DNA of 64,000 nt from Paenibacillus sp. R14(2021) (GCF_019431355.1 NZ_CP080269.1:5920927-5984926); one strand, 5' to 3'; counted from the stretch's first letter, positions 36,995 to 45,332 are shown. Notes: generated by a model not told the origin, from the sequence alone. Program-made: numbers and translations.

Positions 36995-37023
36995 TTTCAG
37001 GCTATGATAGACTTTGATATAAT
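36995..37023 (+). promoter_or_regulatory. promoter of the pseudo-hydrolase/regulator gene
   Basis: Perfect TATAAT (37018-37023) with weak TTTCAG (36995-37000) 17 bases upstream. Transcription would start about 40 bases before the TTG start codon. Confidence 0.45.
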
Positions 37024-37067
37024 GGCCTAACAAGAATGTAGTTTATCACCAGGGGGCATGTATTACT

Positions 37068-38480
37068 TTGTCAGTTTTCGATGAACAGCGGACAACTATA
37101 CACTATCAATTTATGCGGTCGGACGCTCATGCTGCCGAAACCATTATGCTGCTGCATGGAAACGGTCTAAATAGCTCGCATTGGGGAAGCTTGACTGCAG
37201 ACTTGAACCGAGAATATCATCTGCTGTTAATCGATTTGAAAGCTGGCAGCGAAGAGTCAATAAGTTGGGATCTGCTCTGCGAGGAGTTATCGGCAGTTAC
37301 GACGCAGCTTGGCTTAACGTCTATCCATATCATCAGCCATGCATTCGGAGGATCTCTCGGCATTGCGTTTGCCGGCCGGAATAGTCAGCTCGTCAAATCG
37401 CTCATATTGATCTCGATCGTTGTGTTCTATCCCTCGACTGAGTGGAATCAAATCGTGGACGAATATCAGAATGCCATTAAGCGGTTCGGTTTTCAAGAAG
37501 TCATTCACCGCGAAGTTCTTCCGTACTTGACGCTATTAGGCGAGGATGACGAGAGAGTGAAGTCTATCAAGCAATCCTACGATGAAATGGATGAGCGCGC
37601 TTATAATAAATTGTTTACGCTTCAAATGCTCGATCGGCCCATAGAGGAAGCACGGAGTCTGGAATGTCCCGTATTGCTGCTGGCAGGCGAGCGGGATCAA
37701 TTATACTTGCCAATGCTTCAATCCATTACGACGAGTTATTTTAAGATGGGGAGCTTCCTCATCGTGCCTAATTCGGCGAATGCGGTATTTATCGATCAGC
37801 CGCAGCTGTCGGCGCAGTGGATGAGGGACTTTATTCGCAAAGCGGCCGATGCCAAACAAACCCAGGTACCTAAGCCCAAATCCAGTATGACCAGCTACTT
37901 GCCGTCGCTTGTACAGACGAGCTTGCTGCCTGCACTGGAAACGCTATCATATCCGCAGCAGCATGTTCTGAAGCTATCACTGCTTCATACCTTCCAGGTT
38001 CATATCAACGGCATCCCAGTCACGGAGGGCTGGAACAAACGTTATGCGAAAAATATTATCGCCTATTTGGCGATGCATCCTTCATGTACAAGGGAAGAGC
38101 TGTGCGAATGCCTGTTTCCCCTGCTGCCGCGCAGCATTGCATTAAATAACGTAAAAGTGTATTTGGGTCATTTGAAGAAGCTGCTGCTGCTGCCCACTGG
38201 AGCTTCGCTTCTTCAATCCAGCCATGGACAGATCTTTCTGGATGCGAAGATCGAATGCGATTTGCAAGCCTATCTGGCAGCAGTCAAGAGCCTATCCCAC
38301 TCCGAAGACAGTGCGGGGAAATATGCCTCGGCGCAGGAGCTGCTCCAGACAATCGGCACCGCAGGATTAAATTCCGGTATCAATGATCCGTGGTTTGCGG
38401 ACTGCAAGCGTGAGATGGAAGATCTGCTTGTGCGGCTATCGAATTGGTGCGCATCATGGGATTCAAATTCGAAGGCGTGA
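37068..38480 (+). CDS. alpha/beta-hydrolase-fold pseudoenzyme fused to a winged-helix/BTAD-like regulator
   Basis: 470 residues. Residues 1-260 are an alpha/beta-hydrolase fold with an intact oxyanion 'LLHGNGLNSSHWG' (His30-Gly-Asn-Gly), but the nucleophile elbow reads Ser90-His91-Ala92-Phe-Gly-Gly, with Ala in place of the catalytic Ser. The histidine position reads 'NSANAVFIDQP', with Asn238 in place of His. Asp210 is kept. Two of three triad residues are lost, so hydrolysis is unlikely and ligand sensing more plausible. Residues ~300-395 resemble an OmpR/SARP winged helix ('LLHTFQVHINGIPV', 'LNNVKVYLGHLKKLL') and 395-460 a short BTAD-like helical segment. TTG 37068 is chosen because AGGGGGC (37051-37057) is spaced for it; ATG 37058 is out of frame and encodes only 8 residues. 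Visibly AT-richer than its neighbours, suggesting transfer. Target genes unknown. Confidence 0.8.
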   Translation: MSVFDEQRTTIHYQFMRSDAHAAETIMLLHGNGLNSSHWGSLTADLNREYHLLLIDLKAGSEESISWDLLCEELSAVTTQLGLTSIHIISHAFGGSLGIAFAGRNSQLVKSLILISIVVFYPSTEWNQIVDEYQNAIKRFGFQEVIHREVLPYLTLLGEDDERVKSIKQSYDEMDERAYNKLFTLQMLDRPIEEARSLECPVLLLAGERDQLYLPMLQSITTSYFKMGSFLIVPNSANAVFIDQPQLSAQWMRDFIRKAADAKQTQVPKPKSSMTSYLPSLVQTSLLPALETLSYPQQHVLKLSLLHTFQVHINGIPVTEGWNKRYAKNIIAYLAMHPSCTREELCECLFPLLPRSIALNNVKVYLGHLKKLLLLPTGASLLQSSHGQIFLDAKIECDLQAYLAAVKSLSHSEDSAGKYASAQELLQTIGTAGLNSGINDPWFADCKREMEDLLVRLSNWCASWDSNSKA

Positions 38481-38610
38481 ATTTATTGAATCGCTTACTT
38501 CGCACTGCACCTGAACAGCAGCAATGAATTCCAAGGCGTCTCAAAGGGCATCCTGATTATCAGAGATCTCAATGGTCCTATAGAAGAGCTTTGAAAAGGG
38601 GCGATTTATT

Positions 38611-39018
38611 TTGAACGGGAAAATACGTATGGGGATGATCGGATCGCTGCTGCTGTGCTCGGCTGCGCTTGCTGCTTCGGGATGCGGGAAGTCAGCGAAT
38701 TCGAACAACACGAACACGAATACAGGCTCAACGAATAATGCCGGCTCGGGCGGAGGGCAGGCCATTACGGTCAAGGCAACCAACTTCAAATTCGACCAAA
38801 CGGAGATTCATGTGAAGAAGGGTGATAAGGTCACCATTAAACTTGTGGACGAAGCAGGGTTCCATGGGTTCGCAATACCTGACTACAACGTGGATATTAA
38901 GGAAAATAACGGTACCGCTACTTTTACGGCGGATAAAACGGGTGAACATCCTTATCATTGCTCGATCGTTTGCGGATCGGGCCATGCCAATATGGTCGGC
39001 AAATTAATTGTCGATTAA
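38611..39018 (+). CDS. CuA-type cupredoxin lipoprotein
   Basis: 135 residues from TTG 38611, with AAAAGGGG correctly spaced upstream. A signal peptide ends in the lipobox Leu20-Ala-Ala-Ser-Gly-Cys25, then an Asn/Thr/Gly-rich linker leads to a single cupredoxin domain. The metal site matches CuA of cytochrome oxidase subunit II: His86, Cys118-x3-Cys122, His126 and Met129 ('HCSIVCGSGHANM'). It lacks the membrane helices of subunit II, and no oxidase genes are nearby. Likely a surface-anchored electron carrier or copper chaperone. The metal assignment is strong, the role open. Confidence 0.88.
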   Translation: MNGKIRMGMIGSLLLCSAALAASGCGKSANSNNTNTNTGSTNNAGSGGGQAITVKATNFKFDQTEIHVKKGDKVTIKLVDEAGFHGFAIPDYNVDIKENNGTATFTADKTGEHPYHCSIVCGSGHANMVGKLIVD

Positions 39019-39057
39019 AGCAGTTGAGTATGACCTGAAATACCTGGTTTATTACGA

Positions 39058-39093
39058 AACAAGGAGCTGTCCGGAATCGGACAGCTCCTTGTT
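39058..39093. terminator. strong bidirectional terminator
   Basis: A 16-bp perfect stem (AACAAGGAGCTGTCCG, 39058-39073, with CGGACAGCTCCTTGTT, 39078-39093), loop GAAT, then TT. It lies between the convergent cupredoxin and 110-residue genes. The AAC/GTT ends supply short T runs on both strands. Confidence 0.85.
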
Positions 39094-39112
39094 TTATGTC
39101 TACATGCAGCAT

Positions 39113-39445
39113 TCAGCATATTTCTTTGATTTGCTTGGCCAAATGGATACGCTGAAGCTTCAGCTTCCAGATGATCTCCCTGATCGTCGTTTCTTCCTCA
39201 TTACTGGTGCTTTTCTTCATCAGCGCGAATAAATCCATCATTTTATTATTGATGTCGTTGAATTCCCGCCAGAGCTGCTCCTTCGTTGCTTCGCGCACAT
39301 CCTCGGCATAAGCTTCATCTGTCCGGTTCAGCGCTTCTACAATTTCAGCCTGCCATGTTGTATCGCCAAGCGCCAATGCGTAATTATATAAATCCAGGTA
39401 GTCATCGACTCTTCGTTTGCGCCATTGATCTTGAGCTAATGTCAT
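39113..39445 (-). CDS. small helical protein of unknown function
   Basis: 110 residues, predicted almost entirely helical and charged, with no membrane segment or Cys pair. Motifs such as 'VDDYLDLYNYALALGDTTWQ' and 'EETTIREIIWKLKLQRIHLA' suggest a helical bundle or coiled coil. GGAGGGG precedes the start and a promoter is visible upstream. It converges on the cupredoxin gene. I do not recognise the family beyond a lineage-type conserved hypothetical. Confidence 0.75.
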   Translation of the reverse strand: MTLAQDQWRKRRVDDYLDLYNYALALGDTTWQAEIVEALNRTDEAYAEDVREATKEQLWREFNDINNKMMDLFALMKKSTSNEEETTIREIIWKLKLQRIHLAKQIKEIC

Positions 39446-39481
39446 GGTGAAGACCCCTCCGCCGCTGATTATATACCTAGC

Positions 39482-39509
39482 ATTATACTCGGATTTATTC
39501 TGAATTCAA
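39482..39509 (-). promoter_or_regulatory. promoter for the 110-residue protein gene
   Basis: On the minus strand TTGAAT (39509-39504), 16-base spacer, TATAAT (39487-39482), about 37 bases before the start codon. A second TATAAT (39473-39468) has no good -35. Confidence 0.5.
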
Positions 39510-39578
39510 GCCGAAATTCAACCGGACCAGTAAGCTGCATGACTCTTCTATTTGAAGTTGTACCCCAAAGCGCCAGGT

Positions 39579-39607
39579 TTGACACATCTGTGGTCTGATG
39601 GTATTGT
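39579..39607 (+). promoter_or_regulatory. promoter for the D-2-hydroxyacid dehydrogenase gene
   Basis: TTGACA (39579-39584), 17-base spacer, TATTGT (39602-39607), about 34 bases before the ATG at 39641. Confidence 0.65.
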
Positions 39608-39640
39608 TTGAGGCATTAATGGAAGGGGGAACTGTGCAGT

Positions 39641-40600
39641 ATGCGTACGATTGTTTCCGTTCATGCTTTCAATCAAGAACAGGTCAAAGCTATTCAAGAC
39701 GCACTGCCGGGCGCTTCCTATACGGATGTTTCGGGCATGGAACCCGAGGAAGCAAGGGAGCGGCTTATCGCTGCGGAGATCATTCTCGGCTGGAACCGCG
39801 ACGTGAAGAAGATTTTATATACTGACGGGCCGGCATTGAAATGGCTGCAGAATTTGGGAGCGGGTGTTGATCATATACCGCTTGACCGAATTGCGGCGCT
39901 TGGCGTCGTCTTGACGAATGCATCCGGCGTGCACCCTTCCCCGATTTCCGAAACCATATTCGCAATGCTGCTCTCCCTGACCCGAGGTGTTCATACTGCC
40001 GTCAGGAATCAGCAGTCAAGCGCGTGGAAGCCGAATGAACGGCTGGGAGAAGCGCATAACAAAACCATCTCGATAATAGGCGTAGGAGCGATCGGACTGG
40101 AAACAGCCAAAATTGCGAAAGCGTTCGGCATGAATGTGCTTGGAATCCGTAAGTCGGGAGAGGCTGCGGAATGGGTCGATCGCATGTATTCGGTTAACGA
40201 GCTTGGCGAAGTGCTCGCGCAGAGCGATTATGTCGTTAACTGCCTGCCGCTGACACATGAGACGAAGCATTTGCTGGGTCGCGAGCAGTTCGAAGCTATG
40301 AAGCCGTCCGCGTATTATATCAACATTGGCCGCGGAGGGACGACGGATACGAGCGCGCTGGTGGACGCGCTTCAGAGCGGCAGCATCGCCGGCGCTGGCC
40401 TGGATGTATTCGAACAAGAGCCGCTGCCTGCCGATCATCCGCTTTGGCAGCTGGATAACGTGATGATTACGCCGCACGAATCCGGCAATACGGCGTATTA
40501 TTTCGAGCGCGCGCTTGAAATTGTATTGGATAATTTGGCGCATTATCGTCAGAACGGTACGCCAGGACGGAATATTGTCGATTATCGATCGCAATATTGA
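39641..40600 (+). CDS. D-2-hydroxyacid dehydrogenase
   Basis: 319 residues. The NAD-binding motif is 'IIGVGAIGLETA' (about 145-156) and the catalytic Arg231 ('INIGRGG'), Glu260 ('DVFEQEPL') and His279 ('ITPHESGNT') are all present. This fold interconverts 2-hydroxy and 2-keto acids (glyoxylate/hydroxypyruvate or branched 2-keto acids). It has its own promoter and a terminator hairpin afterwards, so it appears monocistronic. Substrate cannot be fixed from sequence. Confidence 0.9.
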   Translation: MRTIVSVHAFNQEQVKAIQDALPGASYTDVSGMEPEEARERLIAAEIILGWNRDVKKILYTDGPALKWLQNLGAGVDHIPLDRIAALGVVLTNASGVHPSPISETIFAMLLSLTRGVHTAVRNQQSSAWKPNERLGEAHNKTISIIGVGAIGLETAKIAKAFGMNVLGIRKSGEAAEWVDRMYSVNELGEVLAQSDYVVNCLPLTHETKHLLGREQFEAMKPSAYYINIGRGGTTDTSALVDALQSGSIAGAGLDVFEQEPLPADHPLWQLDNVMITPHESGNTAYYFERALEIVLDNLAHYRQNGTPGRNIVDYRSQY

Positions 40601-40661
40601 ATCGCTGTTCGCAGCAATAGCTTTGCTAATGAAAAAGCATTAGCAGCAAATGATTCGAGTG

Positions 40662-40706
40662 CCGTACAACTGCTGGAAAAACGCTGGCAGGGTGTACGGT
40701 TCTTTT
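40662..40706 (+). terminator. terminator after the hydroxyacid dehydrogenase gene
   Basis: CCGTACA (40662-40668) pairs with TGTACGG (40693-40699), with an inner CTGC/GCAG stem, followed by TTCTTTTG. An additional hairpin TGCTAATG/CATTAGCA lies upstream at 40624-40645. Confidence 0.7.
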
Positions 40707-40783
40707 GTTTTCTGCTATTCTTTTGATGTGGTCTATGTAAATGGATTGAAAAGAAATTGCATAAATTTTCTATAAAGATTAAT

Positions 40784-40810
40784 TGAAACGTTGTGCAACA
40801 TTATACGGAC
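40784..40810 (+). promoter_or_regulatory. ECF-type promoter, possible autoregulation of the sigma gene
   Basis: TGAAAC (40784-40789) is the classical ECF -35. Sixteen bases later comes CGGAC (40806-40810), near the CGTA/CGAC/CGTC -10 motifs of SigW, SigX and SigM. It lies about 40 bases before the sigma gene's GTG. A palindrome GTTGTGCAAC sits in the spacer. Confidence 0.45.
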
Positions 40811-40848
40811 CTTACGCGTCTGTAAGGTTGCAAGAGGGGGGATCCTCC

Positions 40849-41397
40849 GTGGTAGAGCCAGGCCTTATCAAAGCCGCGCAAGCCGGCGATGGCGAAGCTC
40901 TTATTTCTCTATTGCGTGAGATTGAGAATCACGTTTATCGGACAGCTTATTATATTGTAAATAATGAGCAGGATGCGATGGACGCTGCTCAAGAAGCACT
41001 TATTCGCATTTATACCAAAATCGGCACGTATGAGGAAAAAGCGCAGTTTAAAACGTGGGTCCAGCGGATCGTTACGAATATATGTATCGATAAATTCCGC
41101 CGGAACAAGCCTACGGTCTCCATTGACGAGCATGACTTGGTGTTTCAGGACACCCATTCCGTAGAAGAGGAAGTTCTGTCCTCTTATGCGTCTCAGGATA
41201 TCCGCCAAGCGATCGACAAGCTCCCCGAGCATCACAGGGCCGTCGTCGTACTGAGATACCTGCAGGATTTCTCGTATAATGAAATCGCGGAATCGCTAGA
41301 CCTTCCGCTGAACACGGTCAAATCTTACTTATTCCGGGCGAGACAGCAGCTGCAAACTTATCTGCATGATTATCAGAGAGGGGGTGTCCGAGGATGA
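40849..41397 (+). CDS. ECF (sigma-70 family) RNA polymerase sigma factor
   Basis: 182 residues. Region 2 includes 'YRTAYYIVNNEQDAMDAAQE' and 'FKTWVQRIVTNICIDKFRRN'; region 4 includes 'LPEHHRAVVVLRYLQDFSYN' and the helix-turn-helix 'EIAESLDLPLNTVKSYLFRA'. GTG 40849 is used because AGAGGGGGG lies about 8 bases upstream. GGGG-GATC-CTCC (40837-40848) could fold over that ribosome site. It overlaps the membrane anti-sigma gene by 4 bases (ATGA). SigW-like, controlling an envelope-stress regulon by inference. Confidence 0.92.
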   Translation: MVEPGLIKAAQAGDGEALISLLREIENHVYRTAYYIVNNEQDAMDAAQEALIRIYTKIGTYEEKAQFKTWVQRIVTNICIDKFRRNKPTVSIDEHDLVFQDTHSVEEEVLSSYASQDIRQAIDKLPEHHRAVVVLRYLQDFSYNEIAESLDLPLNTVKSYLFRARQQLQTYLHDYQRGGVRG

Positions 41398-42500
41398 ATT
41401 GTCAAGAGGTGATGGACTATATGCAAAGGCAGCTTGACGGGGACCTTGATGAACAGGAAACCGAAATCTTGATGACTCATACACGGCAATGCTCCGAATG
41501 CGCGGCCATGTTCGAGCGGCTCAAGCTGCTTTCTTCAGGACTGGAAAGCTTACCGAAGGTAACGCCAAGCTATAGCTTAGTTGATGCGATACTGCCTCGA
41601 TTGGCCGAGCTTCAAACAACGGCCGATCTTCCAGGCCATGTGCCTCACATCGTTATTGCAGGTGAACCTGTGTCTCCTGCAGGACAGACAGCACCGGCGA
41701 AGAACCGTTGGAAGAAATGGCTCCCCGTATCCGCGTTGGGCGGTGTCGTAGCGGCCGGCGTGATGGTGGGGATGTTTTTCCTCAGCCATCAGTCGAACTA
41801 TTCGCTTATCGACAATGACAGCGGGATTTCGGTTGCTGACTCAGCTGCTTCCAACAGTTCGGCATCCACGGACGATTCTGCCGATGCCAATACGTCTAAG
41901 ATGACGGACGGGTCGGATCGGGCAGCAGCGGCTGATGAGGTACCGGCGGCTCAAGGGGCAGCGAACAACAAGGTTGAGCCGGATACCGTCGTATCGAAAA
42001 AGGGCGCGGCACGGAATGTAGATCCGAACGGCGAGACGATGCCGCCATTATCGAATGGTGACGTGGCGCGTACTGAGGTTGAAGGAAGCGCGAATACGCC
42101 GAATTATGAAGTTTCCACGGACAGCAATTTGTCGCCTGCGGCAGACTCGGCTGGAAACAGCACGAAAGCAGCGGGTGGGACAGCCGCGAGTACGGATAAG
42201 CACGGTACGGAGTCCGATAAGGAGCAAGCCTTCACGTCTTCAGCCGTCATGGCTTCGCCAATTTCGGTCGACAATAAGTTTCAGGCGTTTATCGTTGACA
42301 ATTCGGTGAAAATCTACACGGTCAGCGATAGCTTGATGATCTTTCAAAGCGTCACACGAACCGGCATTTCGAACCTGAAATGGGCGGCGGACAGCACATC
42401 GTTGACATACGAGGCTGTTTCGGCTGACGGTTCGAAGCATACGTACGTCGTCGACCCCAATGCGGCGACAGAGCAGGAACAAGTACAATCTATCAAATAA
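41394..42500 (+). CDS. membrane anti-sigma factor with zinc-finger (zf-HC2) domain
   Basis: 368 residues. The N-terminal anti-sigma zinc motif is His29-x3-Cys33-x2-Cys36 with Cys3 as a possible fourth ligand. One membrane helix (109-130) is followed by a long extracellular Ser/Ala/Asp-rich region (135-280) and a small C-terminal beta domain ('DNSVKIYTVSDSLMIFQS') that may sense the stress. Translationally coupled to the sigma factor. Regulated proteolysis of such proteins (RsiW-like) releases the sigma factor. Confidence 0.9.
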   Translation: MNCQEVMDYMQRQLDGDLDEQETEILMTHTRQCSECAAMFERLKLLSSGLESLPKVTPSYSLVDAILPRLAELQTTADLPGHVPHIVIAGEPVSPAGQTAPAKNRWKKWLPVSALGGVVAAGVMVGMFFLSHQSNYSLIDNDSGISVADSAASNSSASTDDSADANTSKMTDGSDRAAAADEVPAAQGAANNKVEPDTVVSKKGAARNVDPNGETMPPLSNGDVARTEVEGSANTPNYEVSTDSNLSPAADSAGNSTKAAGGTAASTDKHGTESDKEQAFTSSAVMASPISVDNKFQAFIVDNSVKIYTVSDSLMIFQSVTRTGISNLKWAADSTSLTYEAVSADGSKHTYVVDPNAATEQEQVQSIK

Positions 42501-42653
42501 TGATTTTGCCCATGCACACATGACGTGACAGCCGCGTATGGTGTAGGGTAGAAGAAGTCATGGGACGTTCGAGAGCAGCCTTGACGTCGTATGACCATTC
42601 GCAGCCGGTACCATGGACCGATCGCTGGCGAATGTTTATATAGATGTTCGGGG

Positions 42654-42690
42654 ACAAAGGGATGAAGTGCAAGCCGCTTCATCCCTTTGT
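42654..42690 (+). terminator. terminator after the sigma/anti-sigma operon
   Basis: ACAAAGGGATGAAG (42654-42667) and CTTCATCCCTTTGT (42677-42690) form a perfect 14-bp stem with a 9-base loop. The T run is weak (TGCGTTTT). The remaining ~150 bases of the gap from 42501 show no gene. Confidence 0.6.
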
Positions 42691-42718
42691 TGCGTTTTCT
42701 GCGGAATGACGCTATCGT
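42690..42718 (+). promoter_or_regulatory. possible holA promoter
   Basis: TTGCGT (42690-42695), 17-base spacer, TATCGT (42713-42718), 31 bases before the holA start. Moderate match only. Confidence 0.35.
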
Positions 42719-42748
42719 AGGAATGACGGTTCAAAGGGGGATTTACGG

Positions 42749-43771
42749 GTGGAAATCAAAGACGCCGCAAAGGAATGGAAGGCGGGACAGTTCAGGCCGG
42801 TCTATGTGCTGTACGGGAAGGATCGCTACCGAATGCGCCAATTCATCGACGCCTTGACGGACAAGCTGCTGCCGCCGGAAGAGCGTGAGCTTGGTATCGT
42901 GAAGTTCGATACGGCCGAGACGCCGATCGAGGAAGCGGTCGCCGAAGCGGATACGCTGCCGTTCTTCGCTTCGCGCAAGCTGGTGCTCATTCGGGATGCT
43001 TCCGTACTGGCTGCCGCTCAGGGGAAGGAAGGCAAGCTTGAGCACGGGACGGATTCGCTCCTCGCCTATTTGAAGCAGCCTTGCGAGAGCAGTGTCGTCG
43101 TCTTCCAGGTGATGGCTGAGAAGCTGGATGAGCGCCGAAAGGTTGTGAAATGGCTGAAGGAGCAGGATGCGCTGATTGCGTTCCAAGAGCTTCAGGAGAA
43201 CGAGCTGCTGCAGTGGACGGTCAAGCGGGCGGAAGAGCAAGGCAGAACGATGGGCCGCGAGGCGGCGCAGCTGCTTCTAGCAAGGACGGGGACGAGTATG
43301 CAGCATCTTGCGCATGAGGTAGATAAGCTCTGCCTGCATGCCGGCAGCGGCGGCACGATATCGAATGAGGACGTGGAGCATCTGATTGCTTCGACGGTCG
43401 AAGAGGACGTGTTCGCGCTTATTGACGCTATGGCGTCCCTGCATGTGGAGAAGGCGCTCAAGTTGTATGCTGAGCTCCTGCTTCGCCGCGAAGAGCCGAT
43501 CAAGATCGCGGCTCTGATCGCGAGACAGTTCCGCATCATGCTGCAGGTGAAGGAGCTGGAGCAGCATAACTACTCCCCGCAGCAGATGGCTGGACAGCTG
43601 GGGCTGCATCCTTATGCCGTTAAGCTGGCTGCAGAGAAGGCGAAGCGATTCTCCGCACAGACGCTCGGGAAGCATCTGAGCAAGCTCGCAGAGCTGGATT
43701 ACGGCATGAAGACGGGACGCGTCGATAAGACGCTGGGTCTTGAACTGTTCCTGCTGTCGCTGGCAGCCTGA
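42749..43771 (+). CDS. holA: DNA polymerase III delta subunit
   Basis: 340 residues, AAA+-like clamp-loader subunit that opens the beta sliding clamp. The N-terminus 'FRPVYVLYGKDRYRMRQFID' and the C-terminal collar domain ('KIAALIARQFRIMLQVKEL', 'LHPYAVKLAAEKAKRF', 'VDKTLGLELFLLSLA') are characteristic. GTG 42749 follows AAAGGGGG (42733-42740). Convergent with rpsT, the classical holA-rpsT-gpr order. Confidence 0.95.
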   Translation: MEIKDAAKEWKAGQFRPVYVLYGKDRYRMRQFIDALTDKLLPPEERELGIVKFDTAETPIEEAVAEADTLPFFASRKLVLIRDASVLAAAQGKEGKLEHGTDSLLAYLKQPCESSVVVFQVMAEKLDERRKVVKWLKEQDALIAFQELQENELLQWTVKRAEEQGRTMGREAAQLLLARTGTSMQHLAHEVDKLCLHAGSGGTISNEDVEHLIASTVEEDVFALIDAMASLHVEKALKLYAELLLRREEPIKIAALIARQFRIMLQVKELEQHNYSPQQMAGQLGLHPYAVKLAAEKAKRFSAQTLGKHLSKLAELDYGMKTGRVDKTLGLELFLLSLAA

Positions 43772-43805
43772 CGTGCTGTGGAAGCGCCTGGCGCTTGATA
43801 AATGC

Positions 43806-43850
43806 ATTAAAAAAGTCCTGCCTTTCGCCGAAGCGAGAGAGCAGGACTTT
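43806..43850 (-). terminator. intrinsic terminator of rpsT
   Basis: Read on the minus strand, AAAGTCCTGC (43850-43841) pairs with GCAGGACTTT (43821-43812), with an inner TCGC-TTCG-GCGA hairpin, followed by TTTT. It lies 13 bases after the rpsT stop. Confidence 0.88.
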
Positions 43851-43862
43851 CGTTTGTTTGGT

Positions 43863-44135
43863 TTAGGCTTGAGCGCTAAGTGCGTTCAGCTTTTTAGCCA
43901 GACGCGACTTTTTACGAGCAGCTGCATTTTTATGAATCAGGCCTTTAGTTGCAGCTTTATCCAGCTTCTTCGTTGCGTTGATCAAAGCTGCTTTGGCAGC
44001 AGCGACATCAGTAGCAACTACAGCTTGGTCAGCAGCTTTAACGGCCGTGCGGAGAGCTGATTTTTGCGAAGCGTTCAAAGCGCGGCGTTTCTCGATTGTC
44101 TTAACGCGTTTGACTGCGGATTTAATGTTTGGCAT
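43863..44135 (-). CDS. rpsT: 30S ribosomal protein S20
   Basis: 90 residues starting '[20 protein letters not shown]', with the Lys/Ala-rich helical bundle typical of S20 and the tail '[15 protein letters not shown]'. A perfect AGGAGGTGA precedes the ATG at 44135. The frame is open further upstream, but that part is leader. A promoter and a small leader hairpin lie upstream. Confidence 0.97.
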   Translation of the reverse strand: MPNIKSAVKRVKTIEKRRALNASQKSALRTAVKAADQAVVATDVAAAKAALINATKKLDKAATKGLIHKNAAARKKSRLAKKLNALSAQA

Positions 44136-44153
44136 TGCATTCACCTCCTGTAA

Positions 44154-44169
44154 AAAGGGAAAACCCTTT
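44154..44169 (-). promoter_or_regulatory. leader hairpin before rpsT
   Basis: AAAGGG-TTTT-CCCTTT on the minus strand (44169-44154), followed by TT and then the Shine-Dalgarno. It could mediate S20 autoregulation or weak attenuation; no proof. Confidence 0.35.
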
Positions 44170-44190
44170 GTAACAAACACAACTTGACAC

Positions 44191-44219
44191 AGTGTACCAT
44201 GGGCAATGACAAAAAGCAA
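44191..44219 (-). promoter_or_regulatory. rpsT promoter
   Basis: On the minus strand TTGCTT (44219-44214), 17-base spacer ending in TGG, then TACACT (44196-44191): an extended -10 promoter about 55 bases before the start codon. Confidence 0.6.
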
Positions 44220-44327
44220 TAGCGCTTCCACCTTCAATTCTATGTATTCCGCGTACAGAGCCGCATAAATCGCACAGCGCTTCCGCAAACTACTGCCATA
44301 CGACAATGGAAGGAGTGCCCTTATAAG

Positions 44328-45332
44328 ATGACTGAACTGGATCTGCAGCGCTTTAACGTAGGAATAGATTTGGCGCTTGAAGCGAAAGAACTCGCGGAAT
44401 CGGCAGGGAAAGGCCCAATTCCCGGCGTGCTGTCCGAGGTGACGGAGGATGGCGGTATTACGATTACACGGTTAGAGGTGACGACTGAGGAAGGCTCCAA
44501 CATCATGGGCAAGATGATGGGGCATTATGTAACGTTTGAAGTTCCGGAGCTTCGCAAGCAGGATACCGGCCTGCAGGATCGCGTCGCTACAAAGCTGGCA
44601 CAGGAGTTCGCGGCATTCTTGGACCGAGTCGGCATCAGCAAGACAGCCAATGTATTAATCGTCGGGCTTGGCAACTGGAACGTTACCCCCGATGCGCTGG
44701 GACCAATCGTTGTTGAGAACGCGCTCGTGACCCGGCATTTCTTTGAACTGATGCCAAATGAAGTCGCGCCGGGCTACCGGAATGTAAGCGCGGTCGCACC
44801 AGGCGTTCTTGGCATTACCGGCATCGAATCCAGCGATATCGTACAGGGCATCGTGGACCGTTCGAAGCCCGAGCTTATAATCGCCATCGATGCGCTGGCT
44901 TCCAAGGCGCTGGAGCGGGTCAATACGACGATTCAAATCGCGGATACCGGTATTCATCCCGGTTCGGGAATCGGTAACAAACGGCGCGGCTTGACTAAGG
45001 AAATCCTTGGTGTGCCCGTCATCGCCATCGGCGTGCCTACTGTGCTGTATGCTTCCACCATCGTCAGCAACAGCATTGATTTAATGCGTGAGCATCTGAG
45101 AAAGCATGCTAATCAGGCGGACAACTTTATGGGCCTGCTGGATGCGATTGACGAGAATGAGCGGCTGCAGCTGGTTCGCGAAGCGCTTGGCCCGCTCGGA
45201 CATGATCTGCTGGTTACACCGAAGGAAATCGATCAATTTATTGAAGACATCGCCAATATCGTGGCAAGCGGGCTCAATGCTGCGCTGCACGAGGCTGTTG
45301 ACAAGAGCAACGTCGCTGCTTACACCCACTAG
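44328..45332 (+). CDS. gpr: spore germination protease GPR
   Basis: 334 residues. The aspartic-type endoprotease that degrades small acid-soluble spore proteins during germination. The conserved '[17 protein letters not shown]', '[20 protein letters not shown]' and '[15 protein letters not shown]' are present. The N-terminus '[13 protein letters not shown]' matches the zymogen cleavage region of B. subtilis GPR ('YLIRTDLAVETKE'), so a short propeptide is likely. GGAAGGAG lies upstream of ATG 44328. No convincing sigma-G promoter could be picked out in the gap. Confidence 0.96.
   Translation: MTELDLQRFNVGIDLALEAKELAESAGKGPIPGVLSEVTEDGGITITRLEVTTEEGSNIMGKMMGHYVTFEVPELRKQDTGLQDRVATKLAQEFAAFLDRVGISKTANVLIVGLGNWNVTPDALGPIVVENALVTRHFFELMPNEVAPGYRNVSAVAPGVLGITGIESSDIVQGIVDRSKPELIIAIDALASKALERVNTTIQIADTGIHPGSGIGNKRRGLTKEILGVPVIAIGVPTVLYASTIVSNSIDLMREHLRKHANQADNFMGLLDAIDENERLQLVREALGPLGHDLLVTPKEIDQFIEDIANIVASGLNAALHEAVDKSNVAAYTH

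Noticed and set aside
37058..37084. ATG at 37058 as the start of the pseudo-hydrolase/regulator gene or as a leader peptide
   Set aside because: It is out of frame and encodes only eight residues. It could be a mini-leader ORF, but nothing else supports that.
44230..44327. Possible sigma-G promoter for gpr (GCATA near 44263, CATACGA near 44298)
   Set aside because: The two elements are 30 bases apart rather than 17-18, so the match is probably chance.
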